A DNA stretch of 64,000 nt from Ovis canadensis (GCF_042477335.2 NC_091247.1:226820001-226884000); one strand, 5' to 3'. Counted from the stretch's first letter, positions 45,512 to 58,009 are shown. Numbers and translations: made by a program. The notes: a model not told the origin generated them from the letters alone.

Positions 45512-46534
45512 GCTAGGGCACAGCTGTGATCCCCAAGGCGGGGGTAGAAGGAAAAAGGGGAGCAGACCCGCCACCCCAGCAACCTGGGGAGTTGTTTTCT
45601 CTAGAACATCATCCCACTTTTTAAAAGCACTGAAAGCAAAGGCAACACTTTAAAATTAATAACAATGACTGTTTCCTGTAAGTCTGAGATTAAATCATTT
45701 TCAATTTCTCTGAAGGCAGCTGTAACCTTCTCAAGAATGGAGAAATTAAGTTGTCCATTTGTTTTCTTTCCTTGTTCCTTATTTTTACTAAATTTGAAAA
45801 CCTCAACTCAGGACGACCAGGCTCTGACAGTGGCAGGGAGCCCACGGCAACTCTTTCTAATGATTTTGCAGGCTCGAGTCAAAAGTAGCCAGAGACACTG
45901 TTATGGAGAGATTCTGGGGTATATGATATATTATATGCAGCATACATGCAAACTGTATCTAAGCGACCCAGAAAATGAGCTCCACCCCTTTGCCAGACAC
46001 TCAGACGCTGGAAGGTGGGGCGTTCTGGTGCACGAGGCAGCAGTGAGTGGACTCCCAGTTCGCTCGTTTCCTGTGCGTGGGGAATATTCTGGAAATGTTT
46101 CATCTCCTTCTGCAGCTTGTGGATGTGATGTCTTCAATGTGTCCAATCTGCGATTCCTTTTGCAACAGTTCTCAGGATGGTTGGTCTTTTTAAGGCATCT
46201 ATGACTTTTCTGTCCTGAAGTGACAGACCCAGAGTCATCATGATGTTAAATAAATACTAAACAGATCCTCAAGGTACTTGAATGAGCCCCCTTGACATCC
46301 TAGAAAAGGCCTTTACTTACTGTATCCATGTTGAGAAGTAAAGTCTTGTCTCGGTTCACATCTCAAAGTCCCCGTGTTAGAGTTTTCATTAATTCACTCA
46401 GAATGAAAGATGTCAGCTCAGCAGTCGTGCTTAGTCTCATTATTTGTGATTTTTCCTTCCATAGTGAGACAGGACCAGGGTACAGATGGATGGTCAACTC
46501 TTCACGCCGAATAAAGGGGTGGTGTACTGGCAAT
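45512..46534. other. Unique DNA
   Basis: A 179-codon open frame (45665-46204 plus) has no recognisable domain, start context or splice sites. I do not call a gene. Confidence 0.4.
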
Positions 46535-46535
46535 C

Positions 46536-46740
46536 GGGGCTTCCCTCGTGGCTCAGCAGTCAAGAATCCGCCTACAATGCCAGAGATGCAGGTTCAATCC
46601 CCGGATCGGGAAGATCCCCTGGAGAAGGAAATGGCAACCCACTCCAGTATTCTTGCCTGGAGAATCCCATGGACGGAGAAGCCTGGCGGGCTACAGTCCG
46701 TAAGATCGCAAAGAGTCAGACACGACTGAGTGACAGCATG
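46536..46740 (+). repeat. Bov-tA SINE
   Basis: Complete sense copy: GGGGCTTCCCTCGTGGCTCAG to GACACGACTGAGTGACAGC. An antisense Bov-A follows about 20 bases later. Confidence 0.92.
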
Positions 46741-46759
46741 CCCTGAGTGCGGTGGATGA

Positions 46760-46861
46760 GTGAAGTCGCTCAGTCGTGTCCGACTCTGCAGCCCTGTGGA
46801 CTGTAGCCCGCCAGGCTTCTCCGTCCATGGGATTCTCCAGGCAAGAATACTGGAGTGGGTT
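46760..46861 (-). repeat. Bov-A part of a Bov-tA SINE, inverted
   Basis: Antisense GTGAAGTCGCTCAGTCGTGTCC to AATACTGGAGTGGGT, cut before the tRNA-like head. It is tail to tail with the previous copy. Confidence 0.9.
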
Positions 46862-46864
46862 ATT

Positions 46865-48885
46865 CAGCACTAATTCTGGGGCTCATTAAGAGGCAATAAC
46901 TTTGTTTCCTCTGCTGTTGCTCCAGAAAGGGCAGCCTTGAATGATGGGAGTTTTCGTCTCATTTCAGCCTTTATTAATAAAATTTCTCAGTTTGGCGCTG
47001 GCGGGTCTTGTTTCACACTTATTCCAAAAAACTCTGTTGTTTTGCCAGGCAGATCTATAGATTTTTTGTTTTTTTTTTAAGAATTGAAATCTTCTTCTGC
47101 TTCAAGCTGCTGTTTGACACTCTCACACAAATAATCCCCGAGGCCTGGGAACAGGGGTTCACTGGTGTGATAAAATCAATTTATCAGATACTTGAACTTA
47201 CATGTTTGAATCCGTGCTCATGTTTTTCGGGAGCTTGTACAAAACCCTCTTACAAGGTTCACTTTCCCAGACAGATTCACTTTCCCAGGACTGGCGTGGT
47301 CCCTTCTTACCGCTGGTTCATGATTGTGAAATGTCCCCACACTCTTCTCACCATTCCCTGTCTGGACCACACTTTCAGGTTAGAATGAACCACTTCTGGA
47401 ACATCGATGCATTTCTGCGCATCTGGAATAAATCTTAGCAAATCGTGACGATAATAAATGTAATTTCAGTCAAGGAAATGATTAGAGAGTGAGGATGTCA
47501 AAATACAGCCCGAAGACACACTGCCCCTGCTTGCTAGGGGTTCCTTGCCCTGCTCTGGGTGACCTGTGTGTCTTCCAGGGACCTGGGCACCCCAGGGCTG
47601 TGAACCATGCTGGCACATATGGGGAGTGAATGGAGAATGGTGTCCTGGGTCATATCACCCTGGCACCGCAGTCTCAGTACGTGTCACTGCTTGTCGACCC
47701 ATCTCAGGACTTGGCTCCCAGGGGCCCAGGGACCTCCTGATTTGGTAGGTGGGTGCATGACAGCAGAATCTGAGGGACGACCCCAGAAACACTGTCTGAT
47801 CATAGATTTTTGCAACATGACCACTGAGACTGCTCTTTGGAGGAAACGTGTGGTGTGCCAGGCAGCCAGGCGCTCCTGATCTTCTCATCCGATCCCTGAA
47901 GCCGTCGATGCCCATTCTACCAACGTGGAGATGGAGGTGCAGAACAGGAAGCCACTCCCAGCCTCACGAGCTGATCCGTGGCAGAGCCATGCATGGCTCG
48001 AAGGCCCACCCAGGTGCCCCCCAACTTCTCACAGCCTTGTGAATCTCTACCAGGAAGACAGATTTCATCTCCAGGGACAGCGACCTCTTGGCTCTTTTTT
48101 CCCCAAAGCGCAGAGCTCTTCATGGCAGAGCTTCTGTAGCAGAGCCAGTCGCTGGATGGGGCTCTTTCTACATCTTGCTGGCAAACCCTAGCTGTTTGCA
48201 CGTCAGAGATTCTCCTTTCTGAGTCTGAGTGAGCAGGCAAGGATGGTATGGACACAATGAAGCAGACAAAGACAAAGTGTGTGCACGGAGCCAGGAACAT
48301 AGCTGGCATTCGGGAATGTGGGTCTTAGAGCGGTAAGAAGCATTGTAAACGCTTTCTTCTCAGTATTTTTTAACTTCTTTATTTGCCAGACATGCACATC
48401 CACAGTTTCACAAAATATGCACAAACGTGATGCTTGATGGATGGCAACAATCTAGATGCTAGAAAGAACTGGAATCTACCGAAGGGCCTCAGCGAAACGC
48501 AGGAGCAGGAAGTGATGGACTGTTGGAAACGAGCTGGAAGAGCAGAGGATTCGATGACTCATTCATTTGCTCTCATATTTGCTCATCAGTGTACGTTGGT
48601 CGATACAGGGTATATTAACAAATAAACACACCTGAGGAAACCGAAGCCTTTCCTTCTCCGAACTCGTATTCCAACAGAGAGGGAGATAATAACCACATAA
48701 AATAAACAGGACGAGTTAATAAAACAAGCCTGCTGAAGGCGATTAAAGGGGGCATGTTGGAAAGTGCTGGGGATGGCAGGGGTGGGGAGACACCGTATCT
48801 GGAATAGCCGAATTGTCCCCGGCCTTGACTTGAGACCTAAGCACAGAAATATGCGGGGGCATGGTGTGCCGGGTAGCCAGGACAG
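46865..48885. other. Unique DNA
   Basis: No gene is called. A duplicated CACTTTCCCAG near 47260-47290 is local. A possible MIR trace lies near 47920-47990. Confidence 0.4.
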
Positions 48886-48889
48886 CAAG

Positions 48890-49115
48890 CTTACCAAGGC
48901 CCCAACAACCAGGGTTCAAGTCCCACCCAACTCTCACACCCGACAGCCACCTGCTGCCCCATGTGAGAGCAGGCAGAGAGCTCCTCCCACCCAACCCGAG
49001 CTGCGAGCCCTTGTCCTCGAAATGAGGGAATGATAACCGCCTCATAAGTCCTACTGCAAGGGCTGAAGAGGTGAGTTAGGTAAAGAGCTTAGCACAGCCC
49101 CGGGTACAATTCTGG
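48890..49115 (+). repeat. MIR SINE
   Basis: Diverged MIR in sense: 'gggttcaagtcccacccaactc' near 48912, 'ctcgaaatgagggaatgataac' near 49016, and 'gtaaagagcttagcacagcc' near 49080. Confidence 0.6.
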
Positions 49116-49254
49116 TCATTACTTCTCACGTCAGGAAGGGGAAGGATGGCTGTCTTGGTGTGCCAGGCTGGGGTGAAATTCTATTTTTCTAAGAGTTATT
49201 TTAATACAGATAGCATGTTTGAGTGGCATGAACACAGATCAAAGTGAATTGCTC

Positions 49255-49510
49255 CCTCCATCAAGAAATATTATCCCAGTGGGGGGAAGGAAGAGGGGAA
49301 CGGATAGTTAGGGAGTCTGAGATGGATATGTATACATTGCTATATTTAAAATGGATAACCAACAAGGTCCTACTGCATAATACAGGGAACTCTGGTCAGT
49401 GTTATGTGGCAGCCTGGATGGGAGGGGAGATGGGCGAAGAATGGATACATGTATGTGAATGGCTGAGTCCCTTCACTGTCCATCAGAAACTATTACAACA
49501 TTGTTAATCA
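49255..49510 (+). repeat. L1 3' UTR fragment
   Basis: 'atgtatacattgctatatttaaaatggataaccaacaagg', CTACTGCATAATACAGGGAACTC and the closing 'acaacattgttaatcagct' match ruminant L1 3' UTRs. A BovB copy starts at its end. Confidence 0.75.
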
Positions 49511-49513
49511 GCT

Positions 49514-49920
49514 ATGTGAGAGCTGGACCATAAAGAAGACTGCGTGCCAAGGAATTGATGCTTTCGAACTATGGTGCTGGAGAAGACTCTTGAGAGTCCC
49601 TTGGACCACAAGGAGATCAGACTGGTCAATCCTAAAGCAAATCAACCCTGAATATTCATTAGAAGGAGTGATGCTGAAGCTGAAGCTCCAATACTTTGGG
49701 GCCACCTGATACAAAGAGCCGACTCATTGGAAAAGACCCTGATGTTGGGAAAGATTGAAGGAAAAGAAGAAGGCAGCAGAGGATGAGATGGTTGGATGGC
49801 ATCACCAACTCAGTAGACATGAGCTTGAGCAAACTCCGAGAGACAGTGGCAGACAGAGGAGCCTGGTGTGCTGCCATCCATGGGGTCACAAAGAGGCAGA
49901 CATGACTTAGAGACTGAACA
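49514..49920 (+). repeat. BovB LINE 3' fragment
   Basis: Sense, about 405 bases: TGTGAGAGCTGGACCATAAAG to GACATGACTTAGAGACTGAACAAG. It is older and carries small indels. Confidence 0.92.
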
Positions 49921-49921
49921 A

Positions 49922-50293
49922 GAGCGATTTACAAGTAGCGAAGGGCACAGATCTTAAGTGCCACCGAGCTGGATGGGTAAATACACCCGATGAAGCCAAT
50001 GCCCTACCAAGGCACAGGATGTTTCTGTCGCCTTACCATGTTCCCTCGTGCATGTGGTCGGTCCCTCCCTGGCCTGCCCAGAGGTGACCACCACTCTGGC
50101 GTCTACCCCGTAGATTAGCTCTGCCTGCCTTGGAACTCCCTGTAGTGGCATCGTTTGTGCATGTGGCTTTTGTGTCTGCGTTCTTGCTTAGACAAGATTC
50201 CGAACATCCAGCTGCATGTGTCAACAGCTCTTCTCCTTTATGGCCAAGTGATGCTGCACTGTGAACAAGCTCACTTGGCCCTTCTCCTGACTG
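49922..50293. other. Intergenic DNA, possible antisense L1
   Basis: The piece near 50160-50290 ('tccagctgcatgtgtcaacagctcttctcctttatgg') may be old L1 in antisense. No gene is seen. Confidence 0.35.
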
Positions 50294-50307
50294 TGCTGGG
50301 CATCACA

Positions 50308-50540
50308 GGCTTCCCAGGTGGTGCTAGTGATAAAGAACCTGCCTGCCAATTCAGAAGTCATAAGACACTCGGGTTTGATCTCTAGGTCGGGAAGATGCCC
50401 TGGAGAAGGAAATGGCAACCCACTCCAGTATTCTTGCCTGGAGAATCCCATGGACAGAGGAGCCTGGCGGGCTCCAGTCCATGGGGTCACCAAGTGTCAG
50501 ACACGACTGACGCGACTTAGCATGCACACCCATGCCTGCA
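50308..50540 (+). repeat. Bov-tA SINE with target duplication
   Basis: Sense: GGCTTCCCAGGTGGTGCTAG to GACACGACTGACGCGACTTAG and a short tail. The flanks are TGCTGGGCATCACA (50294-50307) and TGCTGGGCGTCACA (50541-50554), one mismatch apart. Confidence 0.92.
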
Positions 50541-50555
50541 TGCTGGGCGTCACAC

Positions 50556-51335
50556 AGTGGCTATGCTGTTGACAGTCAGGATTCTTTTATTTCCCTTTAA
50601 AAAGTGTGAGGTTTTGCTCTGGGTGACATTTAAGCTGGGGTCTCTCTCTGACCCCCTCACATCTTGAGGCTTTCTCAGAAAGGGTCTGGACTTGTCCCTA
50701 GGAGATGTCTTTCTGGCGTCTCGGCTGGGTGAGTGTCCAGGGTCTCGGGTAAGGCTGCACTACTGTGACGGGTGGGAATGCCCACAGGTGCCAGCGCCAT
50801 GACCCCCGCACCCGGCGGTGACTCTTTGCTGGGCCTTGTAGCCTCTTGCCCAGCACAGTCTCCTGGGTGTCCACCCAGAGACCCAAGGGGCACTATGCAC
50901 GTTTCTGGGGGTCCTCTTCTACACTTGGCCCCTCTTTAGTAACATGCTCCCCACCTCAAAGGCCCCCAGTCCCAGCCTATTTCTTTTATACAAGATCCTG
51001 CCCTTTGTTCAGGTTCTCCTTTCTGGGCCAGTTTGGCAAGTGGCTCAGGAGGAAAGCTGGGGGCGGCTGGAGCTGACCCTCCACGTTGCCCTGTTAAGCT
51101 GCTCCCCGAGGTCCAGAAACCACAGCTCCTGTATCTCTTCGGTCATCCGCTGGTGCATGTGGGGGCGTGAGGCTGATACTCATCACCCTGTCATGTCCTG
51201 CTTGCCCATTTTTATGGCTCAGCTGGAATGTCCATTTCTTGGGAAAAATGTTCTCAAACAGCCCGAAGCACAGTCTGCACTGTCCTTTGCTCTCCCAAGG
51301 CATCCGGAGAACGGCTGTCAGGTACGCGCTGAACA
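50556..51335. other. GC-richer unique DNA
   Basis: No gene is called. Several short open frames on both strands lack domains. Confidence 0.4.
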
Positions 51336-51339
51336 CGGA

Positions 51340-51430
51340 TAAACCCGTCTTTGCAAACCTGCCGCTCCACTGGGCTGGAAGCTCCTCAAGGCAAGAACTG
51401 CGTCTGGTGCCTGGCTGAGAACGTGGCCTG
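51340..51430 (+). repeat. L2 LINE 3' end fragment
   Basis: CTGGGCTGGAAGCTCCTCAAGGCAAGAACTGCGTC followed by 'tggtgcctggc' matches the conserved L2 3' region. Confidence 0.55.
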
Positions 51431-51434
51431 TTAA

Positions 51435-52820
51435 GGGGTGCTCCATGGACTTTCCTAGACACCCCACAGCCCCCCGAGTTTATTTTAGGTGCAGACTCAG
51501 CCCCAAACTCTAGGGGCTGTCACCTGTTAGAATCGGAATGGTTGCTGATCCCTCAGGGACAAGCCAGGCATGAAGGCTGCCCCAGCCCTTTTGACAGAGT
51601 CTGGTCAGGCGACCAGGTCTGTGTCTCCAGCTTACTCTGACTTCCCCAGGGAAGGAGGCCTCTGCCCCTGGGAGGAACGTGAGCACTCACATCACCATCC
51701 ACGGAGAGTGACGTGAGGTCTGCTAGGCTCAGGGCTGGGTGTCTGCTCTGGGCTTAAGAGTCCCAGACTGAGCCTGGCATTTCATTCTGGGCCATTCTCA
51801 AGGAGAGGGCAAGCCTGATAAATGGCATCTACTGGAGACTTTCTATGAGTGTTTGTTGAATGAATAAATGACCTTCACTGCTATATGGCCTAACCTGGAG
51901 CACACCCCCGCCCCCTGCCCCATTGCAACCATCTTCCCATCACCAGGGGAGGGAAGGGCTCAGAGCTGCTGGCAGGGTCTCTGGGGTCCTCCTGGGCTCA
52001 ACCCTGACCCGGGTCCCAGCTCGGACCTCACTGCATGCAAGTGGCAAGGCCGTGTGCTCCCAGCCCGGGTCTCCTCCCCTTCTCACCCGTTCTCCACGGA
52101 GCAGCAAGAGGCATCCTTCAGAAGCCCACCTCGACCACACCAGGCCTCTGCTTTGAGGTCTCCAGGGACTCTGCGCAACTTTGAGCTTGACTGACTCAAG
52201 GACCCTCCTCGTGGCAGGGCCCCTGCTGACCTCATCTCATCTCCAGCCATTGCACCCACGGCCCCTGGCCCTCACTGTGTCTCTTCAGGGGCGGCGGGGG
52301 GTGGGGGGCGGGAGTGGATCTCACACACGCTGGTCTGTAGGCCTCCCTCTCACCCCCTGCCCTCTCTCTCAGGGTCTCAGGAGGGCCCAGGACACTGAGA
52401 AGGGGGAGTCCTGTGGGTGGGTGGGCTCGGGTCCCTGCCCGTCAGTGCCCCCCATGATGGAACCCAGGTGCTGGCCGAGTAGAAGCCCCACCCCTGGGAG
52501 ACGCTGACTCTGCGTCCAGGTGGCCCCACACTCACCCGTGTCATCTCACCCCCTCAAGGGGCACACCAGCACAGGGGACCCCTCGGGTCCTGCTCAGGCT
52601 GTGTGTGAAGGGGTCCCCTCTTCAGCCCACTGCTAGAAACCCATGACCTTGCAGTGCATCAAGGCCTCTGTCTTAAGGACCCAGAAATGGGGGGTGGGAG
52701 GCAGTCACAGAGGCTGATCACAAATCGAAATATCTCCAGTTACCCTCTCACCGCATTGAGCTGAGATGCTCTGGACCCACACGCCCTCCAGCTCAGCTCA
52801 CGCCGTTCACATGTTCCCTT
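51435..52820. other. GC-rich unique DNA with possible L2/MIR tail
   Basis: 'ttgttgaatgaataaatgacc' at about 51852 is the usual L2/MIR terminal motif. A G-rich tract lies at 52288-52312. No gene is called. Confidence 0.45.
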
Positions 52821-52824
52821 GGCC

Positions 52825-53040
52825 AGTTGGTGAACTCCTATTCAACACTCAAAATCCAGCTCCCATGCCCCACCCCAGCGACAGCTGGTTCCCCATTTCT
52901 TCCTGCATCACGGCACGCCCAGTACAGCCCTAGGATGGATGGCAGGTGTGGACGGCTCCCTGCTGGGCCATGGCCTCCTTGAGGGCAAGGGCCACACTGG
53001 CCACCTCTATGTCCCCAGGCCTGGAGCTGAAAGCACATCC
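52825..53040 (+). repeat. L2 LINE 3' end
   Basis: 'ttggtgaactcctattcaacactcaaaatccagctcc' and later 'catggcctccttgagggcaagggccacac' with 'tatgtccccaggcctgg' form the L2 3' pattern. Confidence 0.65.
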
Positions 53041-53044
53041 CTGA

Positions 53045-54045
53045 CCCGTGTGGAACGGCACGCTCCACAGCACACCGCCGCGCTCCATCCTCCCCGGGAG
53101 GAGGGCTATCGTCTCGCCCACCCTGGGGAACTGAGACGTGGGTGGGCGGGGGACAGAGCTGGGACTCCAACCAGTCTGATTGATTCTGAAGACGAGGCGC
53201 GTTCTCCAAACCCAGCAGCCCGAGAAACATCTGCCGAACCGTTTGCCGAATCATTTTCTAATTGTTTCCCTCTCTGCAGAGGAAAAGCTGCTACCAAAGA
53301 AGATGCTGATCCAGAACACAATAGTCACATCCCGTCAGCCCAGGGCGGGCCTTCCTAGAATATGCTGTGTGGTTATTACCCACTGGGATGGTAACGCCGT
53401 TTGGGTACCTTCCCCCTGGGAAGAGGTGGGACCCTAAGTCACAGCCAGGTGTGGCCGCCCCCAGCTCAGTCTCAGCAGCTGAGAGCGTTGGTACTGGAGT
53501 CAGACCTATGCCCCCAGCCCGGCCTCCTTCCAGCACTGAGACCTCAGGATCCCCTCTGATGGATGTTACACCGACCCCCTCAGAGCCCTGTAATCACGAT
53601 CAGTAATGTATGTCCAGCACCAGTAGGTGCTCAATTATATACGCTTCATCAATGCAGAGGGCAGTGGTTCACCACCCAAACCCTCCCCTGGGGGGCCTGG
53701 CATTCACTGCTGCAGCTCCTGATGGCCCCTAGCTAGCTGCATCTCTCTAGGCACCGACTTGGCAGAAGGGCACCTCCTTGCCAAGGTCATCACCAGGGGA
53801 AGCCTGCATCCCATGACTGGTCAGTGCTTGGATGTGCAGGACTGGCCCCCAGGCCTCAGTTCGGGCTGTGTCTGCAGGGCCTTCTGGTTCGGGACTCCCT
53901 GTGCCGGGTGAGGTCTCCACCACAGCTCCATCACAGACCAACCTCTTCGTCTGTCTGCCCCTACGTCCTTCCAGATCCGACCAGAGCTGTCCCCCATCAA
54001 GCCCCTACCCACAGGAGCCCAGCCCAAGGAAGTAGTTTATTTATT
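53045..54045. other. Unique DNA
   Basis: No gene is called. A short L2/MIR-like tail lies near 53610-53640 (CCAGTAGGTGCTCAATTATA). Confidence 0.4.
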
Positions 54046-54047
54046 AC

Positions 54048-54690
54048 CATCCAGGTCCTTCTCATAGCTTCATGGCAAGTAGATGGGGGAAAAGTGGAAA
54101 CAGTGACACACTGTATTTTCTTGGGCTCCAGAATCACTGTGGTCGGTGACTGTAGCCACGACATTAAAAGATGCTTGCTCTTTGAAAGAAAAGCTATGGC
54201 ACACCTAGACAGCATATTAAAAAGCAGAGACATCACTTTGCCCACAAAGGCCCATATAGTCAAAGCTAGTCATGTACGGATGTGAGAGCAGGACTATGAA
54301 GAGGGCTGAGCACCGAAGAATAGGTGTTTTCAAATTGTGGTGCTGGAGAAAACTCTTGAGCGTCCCCTGGACCGCAAGTCAATCTTAAAGGAGATCAGTC
54401 CTGAATACTCTTTGGAAGGACTGATGCTGAAGCTGAAGCTCCAATCCTTTGGCCACCTGATGTGAACTGACTCATTTGAAAAGACCCTAATGTTGGGAAA
54501 GATTGAGGGCAATAAGAGAAGGGGACAACAGAGAATGAGACAGGTGGGTGGCATCACCAATTCAACTCATCACCAGCTCTGGACATGAGCTTGAGCAAAC
54601 TCCAGGAGACAGTGAAGTCCAGGGAAGCCTGGCATACAGCAGTCCACGGGGTCGTAAAGAGTCGGACACGACTGAGCGAGTAAACAACAG
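54048..54690 (+). repeat. BovB LINE 3' fragment
   Basis: Sense, about 640 bases: TCATGGCAAGTAGATGGGGG to GACACGACTGAGCGAGTAAACAACAG, with several indels. Confidence 0.9.
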
Positions 54691-54691
54691 C

Positions 54692-55828
54692 AAGGTCCTT
54701 CCGCTTGTTAACCCGGAGGCATCACATCCCTCACAGGGAGTTTGATTCGAAGCACACACTGTATCAGGCAGGTTTTGCTGCAATTAAACAAGAAATATCA
54801 TTTCTTGTTCTCATTCATGGAAGCTGTGGTTCAGCTGAAATGGACTCTGCATGTTTCCTCATTCTGGAACCGAGGGGGAAGGAAAGCCACTGTCCAGGAC
54901 AAGACGTGCTGTCCTCCTGGTGGAGGTGGAGGAGCAAGATAGGGGACAGCAAATCAGTGGAGCATATTTAAGCTACCGTCCAGGCAGGGCATGCTCCACC
55001 AGCGAAGCCCCCAGGACAGGGAAAGGCTCAGCTCTGCAGCAGGGCAGTGTGGGAAGGTGAGGAGGGAACCCGTGAGGGTGACTTCATACACATAGACCTC
55101 ACATCAGAATCCAAACCGGACATATACTATGATGCTGTCTTTACCATCATCATTGTCATCAGTGATGACATCATCATCCTTACCTAGCAACCCATCAGAG
55201 ATGGAAAAAGATAATTTACAGTGCTGGCTGGGGCTGTAGGTCAGCCTCGCGCATTTTTCGTAGGAACATAACTTGGTCAGTCTCTCTGGAGGGCAGCTCA
55301 GCATTGTGTTCTGAAGCCACAGGAAAATGCCCAGATCACTTGCCAGATACTACCTTTCCGGGAATTGAATCAGGTGGGGGCACGCATATGCCCACGTATT
55401 CCCGCAGGAGGGACAATGTAACCAGGTTATCTGGAGTTGAGTAGCCGTGGGATTTTTCAGTCTCCCTTCCCACCCGTGGCCCTTGCCATGCTTTCTTGTG
55501 GTTGGCACCCGCTTTTCTACTTCACTGGCCCCAGGCTTAGCCATGAGGTTGGCTTTGCAGGGTGAAATGGGGACAATAGTGACTATACTCAGGGTGCAGG
55601 CCCCGGCCCTAAGAGGCATCTCGTGGACGCCCCTCCTGCCCCCACTGTCAGCAGGCACGTCTCAGGTGGTCCTGCTCCTTCCTCCTGGGCTCTCAAATAA
55701 GAAGAGATTGAAATCCGAACCAACCACAGCCCAGAGACCAGTCTCACCCTGGCTGAAAGCCACTGAGAGGCTCGGGCTGCTTGTTACGCAGCATTATTGC
55801 AGCAAAAGCTGACGAATAAAATGTGAGG
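54692..55828. other. Unique DNA
   Basis: A tract of TCATCA/GATGAC units lies near 55148-55180. No gene or named repeat is seen. Confidence 0.4.
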
Positions 55829-55831
55829 GAT

Positions 55832-56124
55832 TTTAAACTCTTTATTTCCTTATGTATTTTTGGCTGTGCTGGGTCTTCAGTAGAGGCGAGTGGGGGCCGC
55901 TCTCTAGCGCGGGCTTCTCGTTGCAGGGTCTTCTCTCATTTGGAGCCGTGGGCTCTGGGGGTCCTAGCTCCAGTCGCCGTAGCTCCTGGGCTCTAGAGCA
56001 CAGGCTCAGGAGTCGTGGTCCACAGGCTTAGTTACTCCGCGGCCTGTGGGATCCCCCGGGATCAGGGGCCGAAGCCGTGCGTTGGCAGGTGGACTCTCCA
56101 CCACGGAGCCACCAGGGAAGGCCA
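55832..56124 (-). repeat. CHR-1-type SINE
   Basis: Antisense long-body CHR: 'tttttggctgtgctgggtcttc', GGGCTTCTCGTTGCAGGG, 'ggctcaggagtcgtggtccac', 'cttagttactccgcggc', head ending GGAGCCACCAGGGAAGGCC. Similar GGGATTTT/GGAATTTTT-type sequences flank it. Confidence 0.9.
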
Positions 56125-56169
56125 AAATAGGGGGAATTTTTAAACAACATAGAAAGGGTAGAAAAACTT

Positions 56170-56350
56170 ATTTCAAACGCTTACTGCGCTCCGGGCACTT
56201 GGCAAGTGCTTGACAAGTAACTCAGCTCATTCTGAAAGCAATCTTGTGTGGTCTGCGCAGTTTGTGAGCCTAGCTTACAGAGAGATGAGAAAACCGAAGC
56301 TCCTAAGAGGCTAAACAACTTGTCTGTGATTAATCACCGGTACCCAGTGG
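56170..56350 (-). repeat. MIR SINE
   Basis: Antisense MIR: TTACTGCGCTCCGGGCACTTGGC, CTCAGCTCATTCTGAAAGC, GAGATGAGAAAACCGAAGC. Confidence 0.7.
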
Positions 56351-56351
56351 G

Positions 56352-56983
56352 GCCCAGAGCTGAGCCCACATGGCTTGGCCCTTGTGCCCATCTGTTCATC
56401 GACACCAGTAACAGAGACCTGTTACATGAGACATCAAGCCTCCAGGTAACTGACTGTTTGCAGCCAAGAGAAAGACGCACATGCATAATTTAAATGACCA
56501 GGTCTCACCCTTTCCTTCTGCTGGAACTGGGAGAGCATCTGTGTGCCTCCCCAGCCCCACCCTCGGAAGCACACCCACCTGGCAGGCTGTGGACCCCCAC
56601 CACCTCATGTCCACCTAAACAAGCTCCACAGCGCATCTGTGTCTGACAGTGACCCAGAACCCTCTCTGATTGATGAAAAGGGTAACAGAGCTTCCAAAGC
56701 ACTAATGCTTAAACTAACCACAGGTGCAAACCACCCGCAGGCCTTCAGGTAATGGCGAAGAATGTCGTTCTGAAGGGTATTGTTTCCCAATGCGCAGAAA
56801 AAGCTGTGGGAGGGCATGGGAGGCTGGGAGAGATCCCCAAAGTGGAAGACAGGAAGGAAGTAGGGAAGGAAGAAAGGAAGAATGGAAACAGAAAGAAAAC
56901 AAAACCTGGCATGCCTCGGTCCCCTTGTCTGTGCTGGCCTCACGTATGAGTGTGGAGGAGGAGCAGAGGGGAGCGTGAACCCA
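56352..56983. other. Unique DNA
   Basis: GGAAGGAAGAAAGGAAG-type purine tract near 56850-56885. No gene is called. Confidence 0.4.
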
Positions 56984-56984
56984 T

Positions 56985-57075
56985 TGCACAGACACAGAAA
57001 CTGAGGCTCAGAGAGGGGAAATGACTTGTCCGAGGACCCACAACAAGAAGGGGACAGAGCAGGATTCGTACATAG
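56985..57075 (-). repeat. MIR SINE fragment
   Basis: Antisense MIR core: CAGACACAGAAACTGAGGC, GAGAGGGGAAATGACTTGTCC. Confidence 0.7.
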
Positions 57076-57079
57076 TCGT

Positions 57080-58005
57080 TTGCAACTCCAAAATCCGTGT
57101 GTGTTCACACATGCTTGTGCGGGGTTTTCTTTTTCCATGTCAAGATGAACGCATTTCTTACAGCTGCTTCAAACCCTCTCTGGACCGTGGGGGAAGAGTA
57201 CCAACATATTTGATAAGTAAATGCATGAGAATGTCTGGAGTCATACACCAGCTGTTTGGGGCCCAACATTTAGGCAGAACTCAGAGCTTCCATTCTCCCC
57301 TGATACCAGAGTATGATCTATCTTCAGCAAAAAGCCCCAGATGTCAAAACCTGATTTTAATTAGCAGAACTCTTCGGGTGCACATGGAGCTGGGACCCAT
57401 CCGGACCCCAGGAGGAGACAGCTGTTTAGTAACTCAACAGCCAGAGGCAAGTGTGGCCGGGGCCCCTCGCACCTCCACTCCGCAGGGCATGTGCCTTCCT
57501 GGGAGCGGAGGTAGCCTAGCTCCCTGCACCCCCGCCCCCAGGACGTTGCAGGCAGTAGCATCACTGGCCGTGGGGCACTTGGGGGCACTCGGGGGCCCTC
57601 GATGCTCAAGACTTGGGCACTGACAAAGGCAGCGTGTCGCTGGGGGGCGGTGACCGATACCCATGCTCCCATCACCGGCTCAAAGTTGGGCGCGATTTCA
57701 TCAGTGTTCCTCTTGGTGGCCCTTTTGAAGAACCCAATTATCCCAGCCCTGGTCCAGGTGGTACCTTGGCCTCCTGAACCCCCAGGCTTGTTAGAAGCAT
57801 CTGACAGCGGCTTGTCACCCAGCAGCTGCCGGTGTCTGAGCAGGCGATCAAAGACACTCCTTTTCAATGCAATTAGAAGGTCGTCACCAGTGGGATTTGA
57901 AATCTCTGCCTGTCAAGAATTTGCATTCATGCTGTTATTTCCTCAAGCTGGTCTCCACTGGGGAGCAGGGGGGTTGTATCTATGAGCAAGCTCTCCAGAT
58001 GATTC
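57080..58005. other. Unique DNA
   Basis: A 168-codon minus frame (57361-57867) has no recognisable domain. No gene is called. Confidence 0.4.
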
Positions 58006-58009
58006 ACAG

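Noticed and set aside
45665..46204. 179-codon plus-strand frame in unique DNA
   Set aside because: No domain is recognised and composition is mixed. One frame of this length is expected by chance in 64 kb.
56605..57138. 177-codon minus-strand frame
   Set aside because: Pro/Ser/Phe-rich, partly over MIR and a purine tract. No domain.
57361..57867. 168-codon minus-strand frame
   Set aside because: No recognisable domain, no splice or promoter signals, and overlapping open frames on the other strand as expected for GC-rich DNA.
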